From Apolygus lucorum (lineage: Eukaryota > Arthropoda > Insecta > Hemiptera > Miridae): a stretch of DNA of 64,000 nt. Shown here in pieces: positions 55,440 to 64,000 of the stretch (position 1 is its first letter; every line of letters begins with the position of its first letter). The stretch spans positions 25,844,032 to 25,908,031 of the forward strand of contig CM019174.2 in the NCBI GenBank assembly GCA_009739505.2. The letters run 5' to 3'. Made by a program: the position numbers and the translations under genes. The notes below the pieces were generated by a model. The model saw only the letters and a list, made by a program, of their open reading frames with translations. It made no database searches and was not told the DNA's origin.

Positions 55440-56165
55440 TTTCCGAAATCAAGTTCCCTATTTCTTCGAATCGAGTGTGAAGCTTTTATGTATTCTAAAT
55501 AAACTTGATTGTTATTGTGATTGATCGTGTAGTTAAGTAGTAGGTAGGTAGTAACGATGGTTGGTTTACGTTTCAAAGTACGTAGAATCCGAAAATCGAA
55601 CTTAAAAAAACCGACCATCCGCGGCATTTTTTGATTTATTATTTTCAATAATGAATCATTGGAATCGACAAACAGAAAAAATTTCAACCCTCCTCAAAAT
55701 TTGATGTTTAACGTTTCAAGGTAACGTAGAAACCGAAAATCGAATAAACAATTTTCCGTCCGTCCGCCATACGCGGCACTTTTCTTACCAACCATGGACT
55801 GATTTGGTTGAAATTTGGTATATGGGCTCCATTGGGGGTCTAATTGTGTCTCGAAGTTTTTCATTGATATCAGTTACTTTTAAGGAGTAAAAGTTAAGGG
55901 TTGACATTTTCAAAAGTACGCTAGCTCGGGAACTCTCGAAACAAAGGTATTGTTTTTTCACCAATTGAAGATAGTATTGAATTTTTAGAAATATTAGAGA
56001 CCACGCGGAGCTTTGTAGGACAAACCGTTCGCTCCCTACGAGAACTTGAAGGGTTTCCTTCGTTTTATAACAGAAACTCCTGTAAGGAACTCTATTTTTC
56101 GAATCGAGTGTGAAGAGTTTATTTCTTCCGAATAAACTTGATTGAGAAGGTGTGAAGGTAATTAT
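55440..56165 (+). mobile_element. Rep-A copies 14, rearranged
   Basis: 55440-55620 holds short Rep-A blocks in mixed order. 55632-56165 reads TTTATTATTTTCAATAATG through GTCCGTCCGCCATACGCGGC and the CCGTTCGCTCCCTACGAG block, ending in the GTGAAGAGTTTATTTCTTCC segment. Confidence 0.65.
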
Positions 56166-56555
56166 GTAGTAGGTACCTACCTACTTTTGTTACTTACCAA
56201 CCATAGGTACTTGCTACCTAGCAAGTACCTATGGTTGGTGAGTAACAAATTTAAAAAAAAATAGTGAAAATGGCAAAGTTGTGATCCCTGCAGACGAGTG
56301 AAAAAAAAACTTTTTTCTTGGAATTTTTTAAAGAATATTTTTCTTAGAACTTATTTAAAAATAAGTCAATGTGTTTCTCTGCGTTACAAACATCTGAACT
56401 CTACCATAAGAAAAAATTATATCAGTCACATGAATAGGGTGCTGTTCCAGGACGTAAACGTCGTGCTAACAATGATACAACAATACTGAAGACTAGCTTG
56501 GCCATTTTCTCCACCTCCATTTAAGTACACAGGACTAGTCAGAAACCTACCAAAA
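56166..56555. other. Rep-H spacer
   Basis: GTAGGTACCTACCTAC and an inverted repeat CCAACCATAGGTACTTGC / GCAAGTACCTATGGTTGG (about 56207-56238) are present. No gene is seen. Confidence 0.45.
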
Positions 56556-56876
56556 ATCTTAAATTGATGGAAAAACAATACCTTTCTAAAAAACTTCTTT
56601 GAGATAGAGCGTTTTCAAAATTTCAACCCTTAGAAGTGACCTACAGCAACCAAAATCTTCGGCGCACAACTAGACCCTAAAAGGCCCCTATACCAAATTT
56701 CATCAAAATCGGTCAATGCTGGGTGACGAAAGAGCCGAGTACGGCGGACGGACGGCCTAATTTTTATTCGATTTTTGAATTCCACCTACCTTGAAACGTA
56801 AACCAACAAATTTTGAGGGGGGTTAATTTTTTTTCTTGGTCGTTTCCAAAGGTTTGTTATTGAAAATAATTAACCA
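56556..56876 (-). mobile_element. Rep-A copy 15, 5' half
   Basis: AAATTGATGGAAAAACAATACC through TTTCATCAAAATCGGTCAAT to AAAATAATTAACC, lacking the 3' half. Confidence 0.75.
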
Positions 56877-57216
56877 AGAAAAGGCGAAAAACTCGGGGAT
56901 TGAAAATAATGTGGGAGCCAGACGAGTAAAGATCTGATAATGAGAGAAGCGCAAACCTCAGAGGTAGAAGTTTAACGATCCCCGTTCGTAGGAGGTTGAT
57001 CTATAGCGCGGAAAATTCAAGTTGGGCGGGAATCACAAATTTCGTCCACTGGCCACCGTCCATGTTAGGATGACATGACGAGTTTGGTATCAATTCCTGT
57101 GTAATTTTTTACGCTGAATCCGTTAGTGATACTTACAAATGATTTTGACGGCTAGAAAGTGGATTTTTTGAAGAAGACCTCCATTCGTAGATATGGTAGT
57201 GAGTATAAAGTAACAC

Positions 57217-57652
57217 CTTTCTTTTATTATTTTTCTGTATAGATCATTCGTCTGAAAAGATCACAATTTTACCATTGTAACTCTTTTTACCTGCTACATA
57301 ATTACCTTCACACCTTCAAAATCAATTTTTTGGAAGAAATAAACGCTACGCATTCGATTCGAAAAATAGGGTCCTTCGTATGAAAATTTTTGGACAGATA
57401 ATATTTGAACGAGATTAGACCTGTTTGGTGATTCACACTCGTGATTTTGTTTTATCGAAGGAAAAACCTTAAGGTCTCGTAGGGAGCTAACGGTTTGTGT
57501 TGCAGAGCTCCGCATGGTCTCTAAAATTTTAAAAATTCTATACTATCTTAAATTGATGGAAAAACAATACCTTTATATAGATTTTTTTGAGCTAGGGCAT
57601 TTTCAAAATGTCAACCCTTATTTTTCATCCCTTAGAAGTGAAGAAACCATGC
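57217..57652 (-). mobile_element. Rep-A copy 16, 3' half
   Basis: TTATTATTTTTCTGTATAGATC through GTGATTCACACTCGTG and GGAGCTAACGGTTTGTG to CATCCCTTAGAAGTGA, lacking both extreme ends. Confidence 0.75.
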
Positions 57653-57669
57653 TTACAATTGGCGAATAA

Positions 57670-57892
57670 TATCAATCGAATAATATGGAAACAATATTTT
57701 ATTGATGTTAGGAAGCTTTGTGCTACGCCCACAAAGGTAGTAAATTACGTAAACTGATACTACGAGTCCATCCTGCTCGTACATTTGTATTACAGGATTT
57801 AATTCCAGATTCGAATAATATGGAAACTATATTTTATTGATGTTGGGAAGCTATGTGCTACGCCCACAAAGGTAGTAAAATACGTTAATTGG
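57670..57892. repeat. Tandem duplication, period about 137 bp
   Basis: CGAATAATATGGAAACAATATTTTATTGATGTT-GGAAGCT-TGTGCTACGCCCACAAAGGTAGTAAA occurs at about 57674 and 57811 with few differences. Its GTGCTACGCCCAC resembles a Rep-B 3' section. Confidence 0.8.
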
Positions 57893-57897
57893 ACCGC

Positions 57898-59850
57898 GTT
57901 ATGCAAATACCTGGTAAGCGACAAAAGTCGATTTTGAGAAAAACGCGTCCAAAGTTTTTACGAGTATACACGTTGTTTTGGTAGTTGGCATGTTAATTAA
58001 GAGGTCAAACTTCGTCTCTGGGGTTTTTTTGGTGTGTTCTTTCCAGCTATTCGGTCAAAATGTAAGAAAAATGTCTGCAAGTATCATTTTTATGCTTACC
58101 TGGTTTTTGAAAAAATCACCAAGAGCAGAAACCTAAATTGCAATAACCTGGTAAGCGCCAATTTGTCGCTTACCTGGTTTTTGCAAAAATAACCCAGAGA
58201 CCAAATCTAAATTTTGAAAACCTGGTAAGCGCCAATGTGTCGCTTAACTGGTAATTGCGAAATTAATTGAACAGAAAATAGAACATTGATAACAGGGTAA
58301 GTGCCTATTTGTCGATTTCCTGTTTGTTGTCACATCAAAAAGAACAGAGACTTTACCAGGAAAATGTCACTCCTAACCTTCTACTGAGGGTGCACGAAAA
58401 AAAAGAAAGCATGATGGTCACCGAATTCATGTAAGTATTTGTACTTACTTGAAAATGTTTATAAAAAGATAGTAAATGATAACAAAATAAATGTGGTTAT
58501 AACTAACAGGTTCAACGCCATTGATATAGTTCCCTCTCCCTCGATTGATACGTTTTGTGATAGTCAGGACATAGCTAAATCGTGTTCCTCGTGAACTATG
58601 TTATACCTGTAGGTCACTAAGGCACATTTGAACTAACTTCTTACCACGAGTATTCATTTTAATCATTAAAATTTAATGTTTAAAAAAAACCACACAATTT
58701 TTTGTTGGAATCTCGGATGGAAGAACGTGACCGTGACAATAAAACGTCTGCCAAGTTGGGTGGGCAGTATAGCTTCCTCACTCATTGTAACATGGACGTA
58801 TAGAATCAGACCACAACATTTGATCACACAATAAAAGAAGCAATTTACACGGGAACCTGGAAGTAAGTGTGGGCACGAGTAGTATGATATTTGTATTTTC
58901 AACGTAGAATTTTATTTAGCGGTCCACCGTCTAGGACCTAACCCACCCAATCCCTGAAAATTTCATCGAAATTGGTTGAATAGTTGCGGAGTTTTGGTTG
59001 TAACAATAAATTTAAAGTTCGCGCATGCGCAGCGGCTATTGCTTGACCAATTTGATTGAAACTTATAGGGTGTCTCTTAGAAGTTAGTCCCTAACTAACC
59101 TCCAAATTTGAGCAAAATCGGTTTATTAGAAACCGAGGTTCCAGGAAATTCACGTTTGCGCATGCGCACTCGCTCCTATTGGTCCGAAGGTGCTGAAATT
59201 GATAGGGGACCGTCTAGGACCTAACCCGCACAATCCCTGAAAATGTCATCAAAATCGGACTACAGGTTAGTATAGTTTTGCCCGGGACAAGGATTGACCA
59301 CAGACAGACCGACAGACAGACACGGAACCAAAATTGTTCGGGAAGCTCTATAACGCAAAAAGCAAGTGGAAATTTTGATTTTGGAGGACATTTTTTTTTA
59401 CTTCTTTCACGAATACAAAGCTTCCCTACCTTCGGTAGTGAGGAAGCAAAATTCTTAGATTAATCTGTCGCTTACCAGCTTGTTGACTCAGATGTTTGGC
59501 CCAGCTGAATTTACGCAAATCCCTGGTAAACGACGATCTCTGGCGGTTACCAGGTGTTTGCGTAACTACTTTAGTGACCAATTGGTGCTTACCTGGTATT
59601 TGAAATGAAACCTAGTGGCGCTTACTAGGTATTTGCGAAATAAAATTCAACATTTGGCGCTTACCAGGTATTTGCAAAATAAAAAACCGCGGATACAAGG
59701 CTTGTCGCTTACCTGACGTAATAATTTAATTACTTTTAATAAACGTAACTGAATGAAACCACTCCAGAATCGTAGATCTTGACAAGCTGAATCCAACGAT
59801 ACCAAAAACTCGATTTTCGATTTTTGTCGCTTACCAGGTATTTGCATAAC
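57898..59850. mobile_element. TIR element with repeated GGTAAGCG motifs
   Basis: Perfect 29-bp terminal inverted repeats: left 57898-57926 (GTTATGCAAATACCTGGTAA...) and right 59822-59850. About a dozen further copies of CTTACC(T/A)GGTATTTGC or its complement, many as GGTAAGCGCCAATTTGTCGC, lie in the first 430 and last 390 bp in both orientations. Rep-C copy 2 is inserted in the middle. No transposase and no clear target duplication are found. Confidence 0.85.
58745..59451 (-). mobile_element. Rep-C copy 2, full length
   Basis: CGTCTGCCAAGTTGGGTGGG after AAAA at the left. At the right is the hairpin GCTTCCCTACCTTCGGTAG...GAGGAAGC followed by AAAAT. GCTTCCTCACTC at 58772 is the inverted partner of the terminal GTGAGGAAGC, giving asymmetric inverted repeats. 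The interior has GAAAATTTCATCGAAATTGG and GCGCATGCGCA. Confidence 0.85.
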
Positions 59851-60206
59851 TGATTGATTATGGATCAATGTCCCTCCCTCATTATTAAACTTCCTGGTCC
59901 TCAGGAAGGGAAGTGGGGCCTAATAAACTCGGCCCGATTTTATTTCCTATGTATGATTTTTTCTCTTGAAAATTATATTTTCCCCATTTCTCTCTTATTG
60001 GTCCTTTTTGGCAATTACCCATTATTTTTCATGTAAACAACTTGTGAGGGGGGGTTCTTTTCTACTTCTCTTCTACTTTTCTATATTGACACATTTTGCG
60101 AAACGTTCTGAGATTGAATTGGGTGAGTTCACCAATTTGGCATTCTCCCACACCCTTGAAAACGGCTGGTTCCAGCCCTCAACTCTGCGGCGCCTTGCCA
60201 GCGCTA
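59851..60206. other. Rep-H right part, nothing coding
   Basis: AT-rich sequence with no recognised frame; it leads into the palindrome at 60207. Confidence 0.45.
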
Positions 60207-60276
60207 TTCACACTGCAGCGGAATTGACGTCCAGTAAGCTCGAGCTTACTGGACGTCAATTCAGCTGCTGTGTGAA
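60207..60276. repeat. 70-bp near-perfect palindrome
   Basis: Centred between 60241 and 60242. The inner 42 bp (GAATTGACGTCCAGTAAGCT...) are perfectly self-complementary and the outer arms (TTCACAC...GTGTGAA) have about three mismatches. It contains two GACGTC sites, like the repeats at the ends of Rep-H. Confidence 0.95.
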
Positions 60277-61447
60277 CGGAAGCCACTATGCGTTCATATG
60301 TACAGCGTATATGTGAAGAACTGTATATGTCATCAGCAAGCGAAATGTGAATATCTGAGTCGGTTAACAAGTATCTCGGCCTTAATTAATGTTGGAATTT
60401 CAAAATTTTGTTAAAATGACCACTCCTTCAGGGGGACGTCACTTTACCACAACTATGATACGGACGTCATTTTGTACCAAGATGTAAATATATATATATA
60501 TTTCAATATGAGCCCTTAAATTTTCGTAGGGAGCGAACGGTTTGTCGTACAGAGCTCCGCGTGGTCTCAAACAATTCTAAAAATTCTATAGAATCTTAAA
60601 TTGAAGGAAAAACAATGCCTTTATATCGACATTTTTTGAGTTAGGGCGTTTTCAAAATTTCAAAATTGATTTTGGAACCCTTAGAAGTGACCTACATCAA
60701 CCAAAAGCTTCGGGGCACAACTAGACCCCAAATGGAGCCTACATACCAAATTTCATCAAAATCGGTCAATGCTAAGTGGCAAAAGTGCCGCGTACGGCGT
60801 ACGGCGGACGGCGTACGGCGTACGGCGGACGGCGTACGGCGGACGGACGGCCAAATTTTTATTCGATTTTTGGATTCTACGTACCTTGAAACGTAAACCA
60901 TCAAATTTTGAGGGGTTGTTAAAATTTTTTTTTCTTGGTCGATTCCAAAGGTTCATTATTGAAAATAATAAACCAAAAAGTCTCCAAAGTTCCCCAAAAA
61001 CAAAATTTCCACTCACGTTTACATTTTAGACCTCCCTGAACAGTATTCAATTCTGTTCAATCAATCAATCAATCTGATTTCTGATCAATACTGAAATCAA
61101 TTTGATTTCGTGTCTGCCAGTCGGTCTTTGTTTCCGCGTATCCTTGTAACAGCTACTGTCCGATTTTGAAGAAATTGAGGGATTTTTGTTGTTGTCGGAT
61201 GGACCCCTATGAAATTCATCATCCTTGGATTGATAAGTAGCCACTGCGCATGCGCAAACGTAAAATCCTTAAAGTAAAACTTCTCGTTTTCCGTTTTATG
61301 TTTGAGCCTCAGGATTTTTCCCCATAAAATTTATGACATTTAATGTCATCGTCATGTGATCGCCAAATTTTGAGGGTAATAGTAGATATGTACTCGGATT
61401 TTGAAAGAGTATTGAGGAAGCTATGTGCCACACTCATTTGTCAGACC

Positions 61448-61633
61448 TTTTTTTTGGATGTCTAGGGGACTCCGAAGACAACGTTAAGTTTTTTTCAAGT
61501 TTCTCTGCTAATTTCTGACCAATGTGTTAAAAAATGTCCAATATTACCACCAATTTTAAATTTAAAAAAATCTTTAGATCCTCCTTGAGAAAATACAATG
61601 AGAAAGATTGCCACAAACCTCAAAGAAATGGGC
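61448..61633. other. Spacer, nothing recognised
   Basis: AT-rich sequence between Rep-B and the hairpin below. Confidence 0.4.
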
Positions 61634-61705
61634 TGAAAATTGGCCAACAAAGATACGAAAAATTGTTTTAAATCAATTTTTCGTATCTTTGTTGGCCAAT
61701 TTTCA
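61634..61705. repeat. Perfect 32-bp inverted repeat with 8-nt loop
   Basis: Arms 61634-61665 (TGAAAATTGGCCAACAAAGA...) and 61674-61705 are exactly complementary. A transcript would form a uniform hairpin. Confidence 0.95.
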
Positions 61706-61811
61706 ACACTAAATAGTGTTTTTTCATTATTTCCAACTAGCTGAAATGCCTACTAAAAGCGGGCAAAAACAAATCGTAGAAAAACTCGTAATTTATTAAA
61801 AGAAAACAATT

Positions 61812-61880
61812 CTATGTCACGGCCTGGAATCGAACCCGGGTCCCCCACATTCGGGCGACATACGTTCAATCATACAGTTG
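61812..61880 (-). other. tRNA-like sequence or SINE head
   Basis: The minus strand contains GGGTTCGATTCCAGGCC (good B box) about 45 nt after an A-box-poor CTGTATGATTGAACG. The cloverleaf is not convincing, so it is a pseudo-tRNA or SINE fragment. Confidence 0.4.
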
Positions 61881-62690
61881 GGGATTTATGTATTAGGATA
61901 AGTGAGTTCCTGGTTAAATTTGGAGGGTAGTTGGGGGCTGGCTCATAGATTATTGTTAGCTCGATCAGTCGACGTAAACAATGATGGATTCTCATTCTCA
62001 TTATTGATGTAGTTGGTCGATCAAGGAAACGATGTTGTCGTTCGCAAGATGTTCGCTTTATGGTTTTTTGTGAAATTTTATGTCTTGAAAGACTCGGAGA
62101 CGGAAAACGATGGAGAGGTGTGAGAATATATATTTTTTTCTGAAGGACTGAAGAAAGCTAGAAAATGAAGGGCGTAGCACGTTCCTCTAATTACGTCCAA
62201 TTTACCTGCCGACTCGTCTTCCCATTGTTATGTTGGTGCCCACATCCGTGTGCCAGTCATCACCGAACCCTTCAAAGGGAAGAGACCACCATCTCGTCGA
62301 GAGAACGTTTTCTTTGGAAGTGTTTTTTTTCTCAATACCTACTCAATTTTTACTATTCATTCCTGCTTTCTTTAGTGGATTATTGTTGACATAAGCGATA
62401 GAAGTTGACAGATCAGACACCGAGCTCATGTCGGGGAAAAAACCATTGATCATCTGGTGCGAGGCTCCTCCCTACATTCATTACCCATTTTTATTCCTTA
62501 CCTTTCAATACTGAACTCGGGTACTTCCTGGATAAGTGGGGTATTGGAAGTGGTCTTTTACCCTCCAAAGACGTCGGCTCGACCACAACTAAAGTGAATA
62601 ACATAATTTTATTCTTCAAAAGTCCTTCACTTTACTTCTCATTCTGTTCATTCATGTTTTCTAAAGCTTATGTTAGTCAATAAACAAACA
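61881..62690. other. Unassigned sequence
   Basis: No repeat ends are seen. A plus frame at 62165-62389 has no recognised family. Confidence 0.35.
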
Positions 62691-62716
62691 AAAAAAAAAA
62701 AAAAAAAAAAAAAAAA
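62691..62716. repeat. Poly-A tract
   Basis: About 26 A residues directly before Rep-A copy 17, the longest example of the A-run target seen for this family. Confidence 0.9.
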
Positions 62717-63325
62717 CGCTGCAAATTATTACACAATGGTTTATTATTTTTCAATGTAGATCACTCGTCTACAAAATCACCAACCATCTAATATGAAGAA
62801 AAAAAATCAAAAAAAAAAATCAAAAATAAAAAAAAATAAAAAATAAATCAAAATCACCAACCATCGATCGCATTTTGGTCAGCTCTAATTTGAACGGAGA
62901 TTAGGCCTCTTTTGCGATTCACACTCGTGTTTTGATTTTTATATATATATATATATATTTCAATATACACCCTTAAATTTTCGTAGGGAGCGAACGGTTT
63001 GTCCTACAAGGCTCCGCGTGGTCTCAAAAAATTCTAAAAATTCTATAGAATCTTAAATTGAAGGAGAAACAATCATCCAAACATCAACCAAAAGCTTCGG
63101 GGCACAACTAGACCCCAAATGGAGCCTACATACCAAATTTCATCAAAATCGGTAAATGCTAAGTGGCAAAAGTGCCGCGTACGGCGTACGGCGGACGGAC
63201 GGCCAAATTTTTATTCGATTTTTGGATTCTACATACCTTAAAACGTAAACCATCAAATTTTGAGGGGATGTTAAAATTTTTTTTCTTGGTCGATTCCAAA
63301 GGTTCATTATTGAAAATAATAAACC
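62717..63325 (-). mobile_element. Rep-A copy 17, near full length
   Basis: CGCTGCAAATTATTACAC to GAAAATAATAAACC with a short deletion before the CATCAACCAAAAGCTTCGGG block. It is very similar to copies 11 and 13. Confidence 0.9.
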
Positions 63326-64000
63326 AATAAGTATGCAGACACTGAAAATTTCATTCATCACCAACTTTTCTTTTTCTTGCCTTTTTTGGTGCTTTTAGGA
63401 TGTAGAATAAGATGGCCTACCACTTTAATCTGAAGGTTTTGTAGGTGTGACGCGTTATTTTCAAGTGGTAGGTGGTGGATAGTCACGACACCTCACTTTT
63501 GCTCCAAGTTGGGAAAATTTGCCACTTTTATACCACCGATTTTGACTTTATCGTTTGATGGAATTATCAAGTTTTGATACTCATTCGACGCAGAATTTAT
63601 TGGGCTTTAATTTGTTACTGTGGTCGAAACGTTTGGACTCGCCGTTAGTGCGTTATAGGCGAAAAACCAATACAACTCCAAAAATTTCGAGTTTTTTTTT
63701 GGCACCCCTGAGTTATGTTCACACCCAGGGACCCTGCACAACTAGGATACTTCTGACAGGCTCCAAATCAACCGCTTTATGTAATAAAATGTTATTCTAG
63801 TGATTCCGATTTCGTGCCCCAAACCATTCTAGATTATCTGTCCGATGAGCAATACGTTGTGAGTTCGAGTCTCGCGGGGACCATATCGTGGGGTTCCGGG
63901 TAAAAGTGACCAAGTAACATTTTCAAAATTTTACAGGGGAGCGATATGAAGTTTTGCCTATTTTCTGCTTACTAACACTGGTTCTGTAATGTCTCAACCG
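63326..64000. other. Unassigned; tRNA-like patch
   Basis: TTGTGAGTTCGAGTCTCGC near 63857-63876 looks like a pol III B box without a clear A box. The plus frame at 63555-63800 matches nothing I recognise. Confidence 0.35.

Larger units (their letters stand above)
54736..60487. mobile_element. Rep-H, 5.75-kb insertion of unknown class
   Basis: The borders are set by the split (TA)n tract of Rep-A copy 13. Near the left end are AAAGTGGCGTCCG (several copies) and CGTCCGTATACGGACGTCAT. Near the right end are GGACGTCACTTTACC and ACGGACGTCATTTTG. The outermost bases (GTGCATCTGG and CCAAGATGTA) are loosely inverted. It encloses two or three Rep-A fragments, a tandem duplication and a 2-kb TIR element. 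No transposase frame is recognised. Confidence 0.6.
54537..60974 (-). mobile_element. Rep-A copy 13, split by the 5.75-kb Rep-H insert
   Basis: 54537-54735 holds the 3' tail to the (TA)n tract and 60488-60974 the remainder from (TA)nTTTCAATATGAGCCC to GAAAATAATAAACC. At 60788-60851 the GTACGGCGGACGG block is expanded into a short tandem. Confidence 0.88.
54478..61447 (+). mobile_element. Rep-B copy 5, split by Rep-A copy 13
   Basis: The 5' hairpin part TTTTGCTTCCGAGTCTACCA is at 54478-54536. The rest resumes at 60975 (AAAAAGTCTCCAAAG...) and ends ...GCCACACTCATTTGTCAGACC at about 61447. The break is in the A run of GGACGAAAAAAAGTTCTCC. Confidence 0.8.

Noticed and set aside
60666..60904. Recurring frames in Rep-A such as the one containing TDFDEIWYVGSIWGL
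   Set aside because: They are translations of the conserved Rep-A core on either strand, interrupted or shifted in most copies.

Overview
This window is AT-rich eukaryotic nuclear DNA, almost certainly from an insect or another arthropod. The evidence is the mix of transposons (Ty3/gypsy, R2-type LINE, Tc1, piggyBac, hAT, Helentron-like, a tRNA-derived SINE), the absence of bacterial gene organisation, and one GT/AG-bounded signal-peptide exon. No rRNA, intact tRNA, CRISPR array or viral genome is seen. The species cannot be named from sequence alone. All repeat letters used here (Rep-A to Rep-H) are my own labels.

Most of the 64 kb is interspersed repeats, many nested inside one another. 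Two high-copy families dominate. Rep-A (about 660 bp, some 18 copies or fragments) runs from GGTTTATTATTTTC to GCAGCG. Rep-B and its variant Rep-C (0.7-1.6 kb) run from a GCTTCC...GGAAGC hairpin to GGCAGACG. All sit in A/T runs, have asymmetric inverted repeats and share an internal core CCGATTTYRATGAAATTT. Rep-B also carries tandem units of about 146 bp with the palindrome TGCGCATGCGCA. I read them as one superfamily of Helentron-associated (DINE-like) non-autonomous elements.

Left part (1-13 kb): Rep-A copies, one split by a Tc1 relic; a Rep-B holding a SINE; a Rep-G MITE; a hAT element with an 8-bp target duplication; TTAA-flanked MITEs (Rep-E); and the only good host-gene signal, a signal-peptide exon at 10542-10610 with a possible 21-nt exon at 12519-12539. 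13.8-16.1 kb is a 5'-truncated Ty3/gypsy element on the minus strand whose RT/RNase H and integrase frames are offset by one base. 16-22 kb holds Rep-B copies, a 55-bp minisatellite and a 1.1-kb foldback element.

Middle (22-40 kb): a second hAT copy with a small TIR element in its target duplication, a self-nested TTAA MITE, an R2-like LINE fragment inside Rep-A, a second hAT family, two piggyBac-like elements (one with a transposase Cys-rich domain and a SINE, the other with a Rep-B inside), an element with arms of inverted 21-bp arrays, a perfect 29-bp hairpin and a 108-bp tandem array.

Right part (40-64 kb): a decayed second gypsy integrase whose LTR is split by a third hAT copy; more Rep-A; inverted copies of Rep-F; and a Russian-doll locus at 54.5-61.4 kb (Rep-B split by Rep-A, which is split by a 5.75-kb insert, which carries a 2-kb TIR element, which carries Rep-C). 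The nesting order gives a relative insertion history. Functionally this looks like gene-poor intergenic or long-intron DNA with no intact autonomous transposon.
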